A stretch of DNA of 64,000 nucleotides from Liolophura sinensis (GCF_032854445.1 NC_088298.1:9289504-9353503); one strand, 5' to 3'; shown: positions 38,479 to 51,845, counted from the stretch's first letter. Program-made: numbers and translations. The notes: a model not told the origin generated them from the sequence alone.

Positions 38479-41400
38479 CATATCCAGGCATCAAGGACAT
38501 GGGTCACTCAATATCTTCTCCTCAACACTCTCAGAGAATTAACCTTGGCAATCTACCTAATAGATCTTGGATAAATCTTCCATCCATAATCATACGTATA
38601 CTTGGTCACCGGAACAGCTGTGGAAGAAATGCAATCTAAAAAGTGACATGCAAAACATCCACCTTTGTAAAACAATTCTCTACACACGTTTCTCCTTTTG
38701 TGACACATTTGGCTGCTAAGTACATCAGGTTTCCTCGTGAATTAATGGAGTAATTTTGTTCAAAAAAAAATCTTTGCATTTGAAGCAACAATAATGTTGT
38801 GTGTAATATGTGCAGTGTCTACCTTAATTACTGTCCGTGTTTTCAGAATGCGGTCTCCTTTGTTCACATTTCATAGTATGTAAACAGTTGTTACCTACCA
38901 GATGAAAGAGTCAAGACCACCGTGATGTAATGACGTTCCAAATTAAAAGGGAGACAAGCCTGGCATTTTGAATAAATTATAAACCAGCTGAGGTTGATAC
39001 ATTGTGCACTCTGCACAACTGTCTGGTTAATTAGAGAGAGGCACAAGTCTGAGCCTTGTAGTAATCAGGACATTTCATGTGCACGGACATTTCACAAAAT
39101 CTATTTCAAATACACATAAACCAATATCATTAAAAAGCACAAGAAAGAACTAATTCTACAGGTTAGTACAGTGTGGGATCTTCATAAATTAAACACATAA
39201 CTGCTACACTTTCATTGTTGGTTATGCTTTTCAAATCAAATTTATGTGACACTGGCTGATATAACATGGAAAATGCTGAAATATTACCTCAAAGCAGCAA
39301 AAATATTCACTGTCTTTTTTCCCCCTTAGACAGACACTGACACTCCCCAATGTTGAAAATTATATTGATAAACAAATGAAAAAAAAATCTGTCCAAAAGA
39401 TTTGAAAAATGTAATGCAATAAGAAATGTTTACATTATAAATGTTCTCAACAGAAATTAGTACACATGATACCCTTGGTTAAAATTGTATAATACCATAG
39501 AAAGCATATTTGGAAGAAGAAACGAACAAAAGTCGAATGATGAACGGCACCAATAGCCCATGCAGCCAATAAAGTTTGTTTCCAGAGGGTGATTATTTGA
39601 TTTACAATGATGATCCATGTCTTCTTCTCAATGAGATCTTTGGACTTTCTCATCCAAAAGTTCTATTTCTGGAGCGCAGAAAACAAAATTGGCCAAAACA
39701 AAACTAGGATGTGTAACATGCACTGCACATCCTGGATTAAAGCTCTTGATGTCAAATATAAATATTTTTTTTCTATTATCAAATCCACCACAGAAAAGAT
39801 TTGTTAGGGTGCATATGTACTATCACACTAGAATAATGTAACATGCAAATCAAAATCCAACAAACTTTCAATCGCTGAATATGTCATCATGCTAAGATAC
39901 ATGCATGTATGTATAAACTAGTGGAAAAAACAAAACTGGCCTTTTCTAAAATTCATGACTTTTTATGATAATATTACGACTATAAAGGAACAATTGTTTA
40001 GACCATACAGATTTTTCATGACCTTGGCAACTTATTTCCAATTAAAGCATACCAAAAAAGCAAAAAATCACTCAAAAAATATTTAATAAAAAAACAGAAT
40101 TCAAGAATCTAGTCATGCCCTTCGATGGTCTGTAAATTTCAAGTTGGAATGAAGGCTGTCATTTCCCAGATGGACACAGGTGGTAAAGCCAATGGAAAAA
40201 CAGGGCATGCTTACTGCTACCGGTGGAAGGAAACACTTTCCAAGGACTTTCAAAAGCCATTCAGTCTGAGAACAACACCTTCACATGAAGATTGATGTTG
40301 TCCAGAAGCTTATTTATAGAAGATGGTGCAGTGTGATATTTCACATTGAAAAATCAAGAACTTTCAAGACGGTATCCCCCTCACACTCCGAAATAAAGCA
40401 TGACCTTGAAGTCCTTTCAAGCAATTGTGTGAACCATGACAATATTTGAAGCAGTATTGGCATGGAAGTTAATGGCCAACCAGAATCAAGGAAGCTGCTA
40501 AATATGCAAAACATATTCACCAATCTGGCTCAGGTATATTATTGCTTGATAAGAGGTGACATCAAATCAAAATCTTATCAAATCTGGACAAAATTTTACA
40601 CAGTTAGTGCACAGAAACCAACATCTTTGCTGAAAAAGAGAGAAAAAAAAAAGAAAGTGTAATTACAGATTTTACAGGAATGTTTGGTAAAATATTTCGA
40701 AAAAGTATTCATATCTTACCATGAGAAATTCCATTTCTGGCAACAAAGTTTTCTGACCAGTGCAAAGTGGACAGAAACATATTGTCTGGTCATTCGCTAG
40801 CCATCACATACAGAGCAATGACATATATGCCACCCACAAAGCCTCTAGCAGCCATGCACTTGCTGTAACACAGGACTTTGCTACCTCCAAATAATCATAG
40901 ATAACAGTTTTCAACTGGTGCATTCATGAGGGCATAATAGAACTTTTAGGATTCAACATGTCAAAAACATAATAAAAAAAAAATGCCCTTGTGTATTAAA
41001 AGAACTAAAATGGGGTGACCTGGTTTTAATAGTACAGTCTCTAGATTATAGCAGCTAGTATCTTGGCTACTAGAGTACTAGGATGCTCTGGACTAGATAC
41101 CTAGAAGTTAACATTATGTAATACACCAGCTGGCCTAGGGAATTTGGCCTCTTAAGGGGCCTAGAATCAAGAAGGTCGGCATGACATTCAGCTATCTAGC
41201 TATGTGTTTGTTTACCTTGACACTAGGTACAACTGGACTGTCATTCTGATCAAACATGAGGATCTTTGGTTCATGTGTACTCATCACAGAGGTTGATACA
41301 CGCATAGTGGACTGGTTCAAACCAGCGACCACTGGTTTGTATATATAAACTTATCCACAACATTTGTTTATTTATTTTTTAATTATTATTAGTTTTACTT

Positions 41401-41724
41401 TTTTGTTTTTTTGGTACCCGTAAATCAGAACTTTTGTTTGTTTTTCAATTCGTATAAATGCATCTTAATTAACAACTAATGTTCACTTAGAGGCGTTTTA
41501 CAAAATATTTCACCTAGATGTGTATATAAGTATCAGTCTGCTTTGTGTATGAAGAATATGTAAAAACTACAGCATAGAGAGTAAGACAGTAAGTAGTGAG
41601 GACAATGTGACAGTTGGAAAATGGTCACAAAGGTTAACCATCAAAAAAGTAAGGCCTTTTTACCTCAGTTAGGGTTTTATTCTAACAGTTCATGTTAATT
41701 CAAATATGATAGCAAATTACATGT
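38479..41724. other. Long stretch without recognised gene
   Basis: Over 3 kb of mostly unique AT-rich DNA. The frames at 39447-39807 and 40341-40662 are 60-68 codons, without motifs. No repeat array or SINE was seen. Confidence 0.45.
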
Positions 41725-41838
41725 TTTTCCTAGGCTGATCTGCCTCGGTTTCCACCCACCATAATGCTGGCCATCCCTGCAGAAGTGAAATATTCTTGAG
41801 TATGGCATAAAACACCTATGAAATAAATAAATAAATCC
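41725..41838 (+). mobile_element. SINE-2 3' half
   Basis: TCGGTTTCCACCCACCATAA, GTGAAATATTCTTGAGTATG and GCATAAAACACCTATGAAAT, then (AAAT)n. Confidence 0.85.
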
Positions 41839-42851
41839 AATTACATATCCCCTAGCATCACAACTTATTAAGCATAATTAGAATAAAAAGAAACATATGC
41901 AGTGATATTTACTGCAATATATATCAGATGTCATTTGGTCTAGATAACATCGCTGCATTGTTATCATTTTCAATAAACAAACACATTAAAACAAAGCAAA
42001 GGGACCCGGCCTCGCAGGATTCTTAGATACAGTCAACCAACCAGTTTCATCAGTGCCTGGAGAAACCCACCAGCTTCTGCCAGGTATCCAACAAACCTCA
42101 CTTACAACACATTGTAGTCAAACCAATGCGAGATGGATTTGAGCACACGGCCTCATTTCAAGGGCAAGTATGTTTGATTTTTCTGTGGGGATAATGAGGC
42201 TACAGACTTGAGGGCCCGATTAACGGAACAGGTCAGTAATGGTGTTTTCAGAAAATAACACACTCCAGACTTGTGCAATTTATTTCTGGCTAAACACAAG
42301 CTACATATTTTTTTTATATATACGTTTACAAAATGAAATATGTAACACAACTGTCACAGTTACATGCATATATTTACTCAGACAATTATAATTTCAGTTT
42401 CCAGCAAGTCAGGATCAAAATTTAGAAAAATATGAAAATAATTTTTGTATGGTGAGTATTTGGTACCACCTCTACGTATATACTGTTTTTGCATCAATGT
42501 GTTCTAAATCATAATTAAGAAAAAAACGCATGTATTTTGATATACACAAAAAAATTTATGCGGAAATAAATTTATTAAGAGATGTATCACATCTTTCTTC
42601 ACAACATTATAATGCAATGACGATTTTTACCAAGTGGTGATCCCAAATACCCAAAGTACAAAATAGTTTCTAATACTGTTTTCTCCTGAAAGAAAAATTC
42701 ACAAAATGTGTTATAGACCATTTCTGCAAATAACTTTTCAAGCTCTTGAGATCACTTGATATCAGCATCATGTTGATGTTTTCTTCTCCAGTTCTTAAAT
42801 TCATATCAGGTTCATAGCCAGTTCATTGTAAATAACAATCACCCTGAAGTT

Positions 42852-42855
<4 letters not shown>
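41839..42855. other. No gene seen
   Basis: AT-rich unique DNA with no recognised element apart from a faint SINE-3-like segment (42000-42180). Confidence 0.45.

Positions 42856-42856
<1 letters not shown>

Positions 42857-42917
<61 letters not shown>
42857..42917. repeat. (TA)n microsatellite
   Basis: About 30 uninterrupted TA units. Confidence 0.97.
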
Positions 42918-42919
<2 letters not shown>

Positions 42920-43129
42920 GAAGAACCATTGTGCTGTGGTGACACTAATAAAGCTAAATCAACAAGTTGAGTTTGTCAAGTTGATATAGCTGAAAAATCA
43001 CTGCATTAGTGGTGGGAAAGGTTGAAGATTTACAATATACTTCACATTAGTGTTTGCTTTGCAGTTAAATGTCCCCGCTTTGTATTCACACAGGCAACTT
43101 CAAACTAGCACAAGGCCATTGTGGCCTTT

Positions 43130-43236
43130 CGATACAGATCAGAGCCTCTCGTAATTCTGGCTGCCGTCATATAAGTGAAATATTTTTGAGTACTGCATAA
43201 AATGCCAATCAAATAAATAAATAAATAAATAAATCA
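43130..43236 (+). mobile_element. SINE-2 3' fragment
   Basis: TTCTGGCTGCCGTCATATAA, GTGAAATATTTTTGAGTACT and GCATAAAATGCCAATCAAAT, then (AAAT)n. Confidence 0.85.
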
Positions 43237-43510
43237 GAGCTTCTGCCAAAATTAGATCAGCTACTTGATGTTCCTAAACTTCACATACCCTGTGTAATAA
43301 TATCTATTACATGCCTAATGAACAGAAGGCAGCTAGGTCTGCAACAAATTTAATCTTATCTATCAATTTATGACCCTGATGACAAGGACCATAAATACAG
43401 AAGCTCTTTCTTTTCAGACCTTAAATGTTTTGTTCAAAAGCTATAGGGGCTAAAAACACAGTTTATAATACACATGTTTACTTTTGAATCTGCAGCCACA
43501 TTGACTGAGG

Positions 43511-43750
43511 TTTTGAAGCTGAATGTACAGCCTTATTGGTCTAGGTCTTGAAGCTGAATCTATACCCTCATTGGTCTAGAAGGCCTTGAAGCTGAATCTA
43601 TACCCCTATTGGTAGAGAAGGCCTTCCAGCTGAGTCTATACCCTCATTGGTCTAGAAGGCCTTCCAGCTGAATACAGCCCCATTGGTTTAGTAGGCCTTG
43701 AAGCTGATTCAAAACGCTCATTGGCTCAGATACCTTTGAAGCTGAATTTA
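43511..43750. repeat. About 38-bp minisatellite, 6-7 copies
   Basis: Unit of type TTGAAGCTGAATCTATACCC followed by TCATTGGTCTAGAAGGCC. Two or three further diverged units lie at 44522-44620. Confidence 0.9.
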
Positions 43751-43930
43751 CTTCGGTCTTATTTCTCACTTTACCTAACTGAATGGTATACCTGTGATGA
43801 AAACTAAAAAAAAAATGCATCTGGTGAGTTGTCTTTCCTGTAGAAATAAGAAATATAATAATTAACACAAGGATAAAAAAACTTGTCTCGTGCCAGTGTG
43901 CCAAATATGCATGACGTAACAGTGGTACTT

Positions 43931-43990
43931 CAGTTTAGAGGCACAATGTCCAGTTTAGAGGCACAATGTCCAGTTTAGAGGCACAATGTC
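43931..43990. repeat. 20-bp repeat, 3 copies
   Basis: CAGTTTAGAGGCACAATGTC in tandem, near-exact. Confidence 0.95.
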
Positions 43991-44521
43991 AGCTACATTG
44001 GATTTGATCTGCGTTTATTGACACAAAAATTGCTTTTGTGAACAGGAATGTTGAAAATAGTAGGTACTGCGTCAGGTTTCAAACCATCGTCAGATTTTTA
44101 TAACCTTTCATTCCACTTTGAAATCCAATTCCAAACCCCATTTATAGCCTGTAAGCTGGGACAAAACACGCCTCCTCAAAACAGTTGGAGCATAATTTTG
44201 AGTGCTCATTTGGCATGAATTGGTCTTGTCGCATGGCTATTATCCATTTTCGTTTGACGTGCAAATAGAGCAGTTGATATCTGCACAAAACGGCATCGCT
44301 CCACTATGATGTCATAAAGCAGGTTGACATCAAGGGCAGATAAGCATGTAGAGAATACCAACCTTCATAAAACTCTCCCTATCGGCCTTGAAAAAAATGT
44401 TTCTTTTACAACATTTAGTGATTTTAATTCTTTAAATCACTTCGGCTCCATATTTCAGATACGTCTAGCATATACTGTGTGAATTTTACGAGGAAAGTTT
44501 GATCAACCGGGACAGTTCACC

Positions 44522-44620
44522 TTTAAAACTGAATCTACAGCCTTACTGATCTAGACAAAAGATCTTAATGCTTAACCTACAGCCATATTGGTCTGAACGC
44601 CTTGAAGTTGGACATGCTGT
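44522..44620. repeat. Outlying copies of the 38-bp minisatellite
   Basis: AAAACTGAATCTACAGCCTT, AACCTACAGCCATATTGGTC and CGCCTTGAAGTTGG resemble the array 770 bp to the left. Confidence 0.65.
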
Positions 44621-45440
44621 TGGTGATGAATACCTTGTCTACGTGAAGGTCAGGCAGTTAATCCATACCAGTAACAGCCATGACATAAGCATGACTCAAT
44701 AGTGAAACAGAACGTGTTCTAACTGGCGGTTTAAAGCATCTTTCTAGATTATGAGGTTATCTGGCCATCAAACGACTATGCACTTAAAAATAACTCTTGC
44801 ATTGCATCAGATGTAGTGATTGATGTTATCTCCAGAGACACAGAGTGCGCTAAACGATGTACAGAGTGGTATCAGGTCGGGTATAGGCATACTTGATCAA
44901 CTTTCTCTCCACTGATAGGGGGTGGGTGTGTGTGACGGGGAGAATCTATGGTTTCTTCACCCATTTAATCAAAAAACCAAATTTCGTAAATTCTGAACAA
45001 TTTGTAGATTCAAACAAGTCCAACTGAGCCACACTTTCAAAACCATGCATAAAAAGTACCAACACACATTTACAAAAAGAGGAAAATATAAATGTCAGTA
45101 TAAGAAAAATACACATGACAGAAACCTACAGATGACAGAAACCTACAGATGACAGAAGCCTACACATGGACCACAGGCACTCAAAACCAGACCATAAAAC
45201 CTATATATACCATATACCAGCCTCCTACATATATATATAAGAAGTAAAGGCATGAAATGACTTTTGGCCGGCACCACCCAATGTCTCCGAAATTCAAGAA
45301 ATAAAGCCTTCAACCTCCAACATTTCCACTTGTTTCCCTACCTGGGGCAATAATCTTCTCGAATCCACAGTTAATATTTCCAAATCAGTGGTATTTTGTC
45401 CCAGTGGCATTCATATTTGCTATCTGACCTAATAAGACAT
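44621..45440. other. No gene seen; short 17-bp repeat
   Basis: Unique DNA apart from three ACAGATGACAGAAACCT-type copies (45115-45165). Confidence 0.5.
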
Positions 45441-45592
45441 TGGTTATGTAATACAACTCACTATTGTGTATGAGTTATGTAATACAACTCACTTTTACGT
45501 TTAAGTTATGAAAGACAACTCACTTTTGTGTTTAAGTTATGTAATACAACTAACTTTGGCGTTTTAGTTATGTAATACAACTCACTTTTGCT
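45441..45592. repeat. About 31-bp minisatellite, 5 copies
   Basis: TTATGTAATACAACTCACTT followed by TTGTGTTTAAG; copies diverge by a few bases. Confidence 0.93.
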
Positions 45593-45631
45593 TACATAAA
45601 GAAATCAAATTCCAGCTGGTGTTCCATTATA

Positions 45632-45800
45632 TTTACTTATTTATTTGATTGGTGTTTAACGCCGTACTCAAGAATATTTCACTTATACAACGGCGGCCAG
45701 CATTAAGGTGGGAGGAAGCCGGGCAGAGCCCGGGGGGAACCCATGACCATCCGCATTTGCTGACAGACCTTCCCATGTACGGCCGGAGAGGAAGCCATCA
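45632..45800 (-). mobile_element. SINE-2, well conserved, head-truncated
   Basis: TTTACTTATTTATTTGATTGG, TTTAACGCCGTACTCAAGAA, ACGGCGGCCAGCATTAAGGT and CCCATGACCATCCGCATTTG, ending near GGCCGGAGAGGAAGCC. Confidence 0.92.
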
Positions 45801-46284
45801 TGGGAACTAAATTGATTTCATGTATTAATTATAACACAGGCTATCTTACATATCAAAATACTACAGTACAGAAAGTAAAACCATAGCAGTGCTAACACTG
45901 ATGCTGATAGATAAAGCAAATATCAGCCTGTTGTCACTTTAACAGTAAATCATTTCATCTACTGATCAGAAACTATAGTAATCAACCATATATTATTCCA
46001 ATTAATTTGATTAAAAACAGCTTATCATAAACCAAAACCAATTCATATCACATTATCTACAGCCAGTGTCAGATTACACCAAATGTTTTACATTACACAG
46101 TTTATTTTTTCAACACCTGAACAGTCAAGTGATTTTAAGATCAAATAAAATTCATGACGGTATAAAAATCTGCATTCCTTAACCAAAAATAAAAAACAAG
46201 AAAAAAAAACAAAAAAACAACAAAAACACAAGGCAGCCTAATTTTCAATGATCATATGCATCTGACAGGGGCTTGCTATATTAT
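45801..46284. other. No gene seen
   Basis: AT-rich unique DNA with a poly-A rich tract at 46190-46235. Confidence 0.5.
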
Positions 46285-47175
46285 ATGTGATAAGTGATCA
46301 AGTGACCTGTGATAAGTGGTTAAGTGACCTATGATAAGTGACCAAGTGATCTGTGGTAAGTGATCAAGTGACCTGTGATAAGTGATCAAGTGACCTGTGA
46401 TAAGTGATCAAGTGACTTATAATAAGTGATCAAGTGACCTATGGTAAGTGACCAACTGACCTGTGATAAGTGATCAAGTGACCTGTAATACATGATCAAC
46501 TGACCTGTGATAAGGAATCAATTGTCCTGTGATCAACAATTAACTTACCCATGCTAAGTGATCTACTGACATGTGATAAGCAGTCAACTAACCTATGCTA
46601 AGTGACCAACTTCTCCCGTGATATGGGATCAATTGTCCTGTGATGAGTGCTCAACTGACCAGTGTTAAGTGGTCACCTGACCTGTGATAAGTGATCAACT
46701 GTCTTAAGATAAGTTATCAAGTGACCTTTGGTAAATGATCAGCTGACCTTTGGTAAGTGGTTAAATGACCTGTGATTAGCCATCAACTTGTGATAAGTGA
46801 CCAACTGACTTGTGACCAGTGATCAAATGACCTGTGACAAGCAATCAACTCACCTGTGATAAGCAATTAACTCACTTATGATAAGAAATCAACTGATAAG
46901 ATTGACCAGTGATAAGCAATCAACTGGCCTGTGATAAACAATCAACGGATCTATGATATGGATCAACTGGCCTATGATAAATGATCAACTGACCTTTGAT
47001 AAATAATAAAGTGACCTGTGATAAATGATCAACTGACCTGTGATAATTGACTGGCTGACCTGTGATAAACAATCAACTGACCTGTGATGAACGACCAATG
47101 GACCTGTGACAAGCAATCAAATGACCTGTGATAAATGATCTTAAGTGATCAACTGATGTGCGATAAGTGTCCAAT
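46285..47175. repeat. About 22-bp minisatellite, roughly 40 copies
   Basis: Unit GTGATAAGTGATCAAGTGAC plus CT. The left end is the most regular; copies to the right diverge and vary in length (TGATAAACAATCAACTGACC type). Confidence 0.92.
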
Positions 47176-49127
47176 GGTGATAACTAAGTGTGATGTAGCA
47201 ATATATACACAAATGTACCCAAATTGCTATATTACTTCAGACTGTACATCTTCATAATGTCTATTATAAAGAAGAAGTGAAAACTGTGAGACTGTATACC
47301 TACAATCTTACCGCATATGGGATTACGCAGAAAATAAAAAAAGTCAATATCCTAATAATACTGATAAAAAGAATCAACTACAAGATCTCAAATTTAAGAT
47401 ATTTACTTCTTCAAAGCATGGCCATCGAAAATATAACATGTAAGTTTCATTAAGATATGGTGAAAACCGTAATTTAGTCTTGTTGACCCAAACATAAAAC
47501 TTTTCTCTGCGATTATAGGCAAACATGTATACCTACACACAGAATACTCCTCTCTATGACCTGGGTAATAAATTTGAAAAGAATAAGTCAAAAACCTGCA
47601 AATTAATCATAAAATTAAGAAGGCTACTTCTTCAAGCATATCTATCCAGCATGCCAAGGTTCATGGAAACTGGACGTCTACTGGACGTAATTGGACGTCT
47701 AGTGGACGTAATTAAACATATAACTTTTCTCTAAGACTAGACATATAACTGTATACTGAAAATGAGCTTTTAATCATACATATGCACTGTATCATATCAG
47801 GTGTATACCCTGAAAGCATTCTCATTAACACTATTGAGTTTCCTTTAAAATGTAATAAAAACTCAGAGACTTCAAAATCTTGATATTGCTCCATGTATAG
47901 AAAATAGTTGTTTGTCTATACCTTGGAAATATACCAAAGCAAATTCATCTATAATCTCAGAATTAAGAGGTCTACATTTTCAAAACATTTACATCAAGAA
48001 AATGTACTGAATATTACAAGAAAAAAATTTTCTGTACTCGGGTGATACCTCTAAACTGAAAGAACCCAGCCAAAAAAGTCAAAAGTGAACAGGAAGAAAG
48101 TGGAGAACAGAAAATGGAAACTATGTTACAGTATTTCACCTGAAGTTAAGAAAGTTTCGTATGTAAAAATGAACTCTCAGAAGCACACAAAGGCCTTAAA
48201 ATAATACTTTTATGCCAACACTTTAGTTTCTTTGATAAGAAATTAACTAACCTTCACAAAAAACTCCCAAGAGACCCTATAAGATGCATGAACAAATAGA
48301 ATCAAGCAAAATATGTCTCTTGAAACCATGCTAAACTTCAGGTGGGTGATATTTCAGTCTGGTGTGTATTTATGGATGGATGGATGTATTACAGGAAATC
48401 TTGTTATAAACAGAAAAAATACAGCAGGAATTACAAAAAAAGAAAAAAGAAAATACTTTACCTGATGTTAAAAGCTCCAGTGACATTCCTGAAGAGTTTC
48501 ACGCAGAACTTTCATGACACCCATGCTGTAGCCAGGAAATGTGAGGTACTGAGACATGCTGGCCTACACACGTCACAGAGGACGAAATTCTCCTTATCAT
48601 TTTCAGATAAACGTACCAAAAAATAGCATCGTCCAAAGATGGGTGAGCAAAATAATATCCCACACAATGAGATCAAAGCCCTTTAGATCAGGCTGCATCA
48701 AAAAAAAAAAAAAAAAAAATCTGCGTAATGTGACAATTACGGGCCAAGTCGAGGAGTTATTACTGCCTTGGTGGTCCGACAGACGCCATGTGACTAATTT
48801 TGAGGGATCAATTACTGCAGGCCTCTTCAACAGTCCCACCGATTTAGTGGGAGGGTGTTCACATGGGAAGCCTATAAATAGTGGTTTAATAGCGCTTACT
48901 TTGGTCTACTGACACACTGAGCCAGTTCCAGCTGGCCTACATGTTACTCAGTGTGTACACATAATTGACGTTTCTATCGGGTCGTCATTGTGGAAGCTGC
49001 CAGCAGACTGGAGAAGCTTCCTGTCTGTCAGTTTTCTATAATAGGCACTTGTCCACACTCTTACTGCATAAAATATAGGACGGAGAAATGTAGAGAGATA
49101 AGCTTGGATATAAAAGAATGCCTGGGA
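47176..49127. other. No gene recognised
   Basis: Mostly unique DNA. Small inverted GGACGTCTANTGGACGTAATT units lie at 47675-47715 and a poly-A run at 48700-48718. A less AT-rich block at 48720-48960 contains TATAAATA (48873-48880), a possible but unsupported core promoter. Confidence 0.4.
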
Positions 49128-49190
49128 GGAGATGTGTGTGTGGGTGTGTAGGGTGGGGGTGGGTGTGGGTGATTGGGGTGAGGGGTAGGC
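49128..49190 (+). other. G-rich tract with G-quadruplex potential
   Basis: Multiple runs of three or more G (GGGTGTGTAGGGTGGGGGTG, then GGGTGTGGGTGATTGGGG) on the plus strand. It can form a quadruplex by the G3+ rule. Confidence 0.6.
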
Positions 49191-50517
49191 TGAAAGTGTT
49201 CAGTTGAGGCAGACTATCTTTACATCATACATGCAATCCTCCTATCCACACCATCCCCACCCACAACTGATCAGGCCAATGTTGTAGAAGATGAATTGTT
49301 ACCTCACTGATAAAGACAGACAAGCTTGTAATAAAACTACTTATGAAATTGTAGAAAAATGAACCTTGTTCTATTATCCAGGAAATTTCCTTGGCTGTGG
49401 ATTTAATCTTGATAGCATACAAAGCAATCTGCCTCTAGGTTAAGGCTACATGAATGCATTGATTTTCCTTACTATTTATGTACTAAATTTGTCAAATTCA
49501 ACCTCAGAAATAAACGTCCCCTAATTTCGCTCAAATCCATGCCATACCACCACAAGCAGCTTGCAGTTTTCTCTATAACATATCAAAAAACCAACCTAGC
49601 ATGACCACAGTTTATTTCAGCTGCAAATTAATTATTGTTAGAAGTGAAGTTATAGCATCCTGTTACCTGGGTAACCTCCAGAGGAGTGAGCAGTAACACT
49701 GGGCGTAAAGTTTTCAGTTCTATCCAAAACAGACAAAATTCTGATATATTTAAACTAGGTGTAAAATAGTAGTGCAGAAATTTTTAGTGTATCAACAACC
49801 TAAATGGTAGTATTATCCAAACAGTACTTCTTCACACTTCAGTGCGGGGACAATTTTGAACCCAACTGCCCATGTGGAAAACCTCTAACAACCTTTACTG
49901 AGGAAACCAAAAATAGGAAAAAAAAACCTTCATACACACAGTTGATAATTACCTATTCTTTTACAGAATTAGATATTAAATAAATTTTTAAGCTCGATTT
50001 CTTTGAAGTACACTCAACTGGGAAACACTATCTCTAAAAATAAACATACATGTATTTGTTTTTCAGCATAGCTCAGGTAGCTAAATTAATAATCAAGAGC
50101 AATTCTCTGCTTGACATAAATGAGTGAAGACTTTACAATGGTCTTTATATTTAATAATGCCTTTAATCAATGTCCTGCTGTAAACTAATGGACTTCAAAA
50201 GAACCTAGATTTAGAACGCCAATCCTAAAATCTGAACATGTTATGATTTCTAGCACATTTATACAACTTTACAGTTTTCACGTATACATATATTTAGTGC
50301 TGTATCCAAGAATATACAAGGGTGAAGTCTTTGTGATAAATTTCACTAGTTATGAATATCTTTACCTGACTGGTGTTGATAAATAAAATAAAAGTAACAG
50401 GTTAATGGACAAAGGAAAACTGAGGAGGGCCCATGGGGAATGAGTGTAGCTTATTGAGTATGTAAAAATTTCAACTTAACGTTTCAGCCTAAACTGTCAA
50501 AGAACTGTGGTATGTTC
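49191..50517. other. No gene seen
   Basis: AT-rich unique DNA; no supported ORF. Confidence 0.5.
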
Positions 50518-50975
50518 ATGAATAAATGAGTGAGTGGGTACTTGTGGTTTAACGTCGTTCATGAATATTGGAGTGAGTGAGTGCTTTGGGCTTAACAGCG
50601 TTCATGAATAAAGGAGTGAGTGAGTGCTTGGGGTTTAACGTCGTACATGAATAAAGGAGTGAGTGAGTGCTTGGGGTTTAACGTCGTTCATGAATAAAGG
50701 AGTGAGTGAGTGCTTGGGGTTTAACGTCATTCATGAATAAAGGAGTGAGTGTGTGCTTGGGGGTTTAACGTCATTCATGAATAAAGGAGTGAGTGTGTGC
50801 TTGGGGGTTTAACGTCATTCATGAATAAAGGAGTGAGTGAGTGCTTGGGGTTTAACGTCGTTCATGAATAAAGGAGTGAGTGAGTGCTTGGGGTTTAACG
50901 TTGTTTATGAATAAAGGAGTGAGTGAGTGCTTGGGGTTTAACGTCGTTCATGAATAAAGGAGTGAGTGAGTAACT
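50518..50975. repeat. 43-bp tandem array derived from a SINE-1 tail, about 11 copies
   Basis: ATGAATAAAGGAGTGAGTGA followed by GTGCTTGGGGTTTAACGTCG and TTC. Unit starts are at 50518, 50561, 50604, 50647, 50690 and 50733, then every 43-44 bp to about 50950. The GTGAGTGAGTGCTTGGGG-TTTAACGTCGT part is the SINE-1 tail; no SINE body or head is attached. Confidence 0.95.
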
Positions 50976-51504
50976 GAAATTATGATGTACATGATCACAA
51001 TAAAAGGCTTCATTAAGTGAAACAAAGGAAAGACCACCACTGTATATATTTAGAAAAACAGTTTCAGCATGGCTTTAGAAATGAAGTTAATAAATATTTA
51101 GGTGCCAGCCTCAAAATAAGTTTGTTTTTTTATTCTTTTTGGTGTGTGACATGATTGGCAATTTTTCTCCACTATTCACATTGACTTTTGTTATGTTATT
51201 AACACGGCCAATTCATTTGCTCTCTCCCGAACAGTTGGCTCTCGGCTGTCAAAATACTACCTGAACTCAGGGCATTGTCTTTGTCCTAACTGGCTGCAGC
51301 TAATTTACAGGCTTGATATTTAGGCACAGTTGTTATATTTATCCAAGCTTTCATTTTGTTGTGAATCGGTAAAAGTGTATTTAACGAGTTGGGATCCTAA
51401 TGGAAAACATATGGCAAAAGGCCTATAACCTACGTCTTAACTTGCATGATGAAGCATATGTATTTACAGACTCGATATGTCTTGATGATTACTGTGATAC
51501 ACAC

Positions 51505-51575
51505 CATACTGTACGTATGTATGTGTGTATGTATGTGTGTACGTATGTGTGTACGTATGTGTGTGTGTATGTATG
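51505..51575. repeat. (TGTATG/TGTACG)n microsatellite
   Basis: Alternating GTATGTATGTGTGTACGTAT-type units directly next to the tail of a SINE-1b. Confidence 0.95.
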
Positions 51576-51845
51576 TGTGTTTGGGACTTAACGTTGTGCT
51601 TAACAATTTTTCAGTCAAATGATGACGAGGAGTCATGAAGCATGTGAACATGTGTAATGTGCCTTCTTGTGGCGGTGAGTCCATGCTATCAAAGTGCTGC
51701 CGTCACTAAATTTTCAAGCCGAGGACACCAGACATGACACTCCGCTCAGCCACATTATACTGACAACGGGCCAGACAGACATGTTTCCTTACTTTAATCT
51801 CTCAGTGCTGAGCACCAAGAGAGACAGCAGCAAGTCTGTGGTACA
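51576..51845 (-). mobile_element. SINE-1b
   Basis: GTTTGGGACTTAACGTTGTG, TTTTTCAGTCAAATGATGAC, GTGCCTTCTTGTGGCGGTGA and CTCTCAGTGCTGAGCACCAA. The head is short or lost. Confidence 0.85.

Noticed and set aside
48873-48880. TATAAATA core-promoter-like site
   Set aside because: No downstream gene or initiator support; such strings are common in AT-rich DNA.
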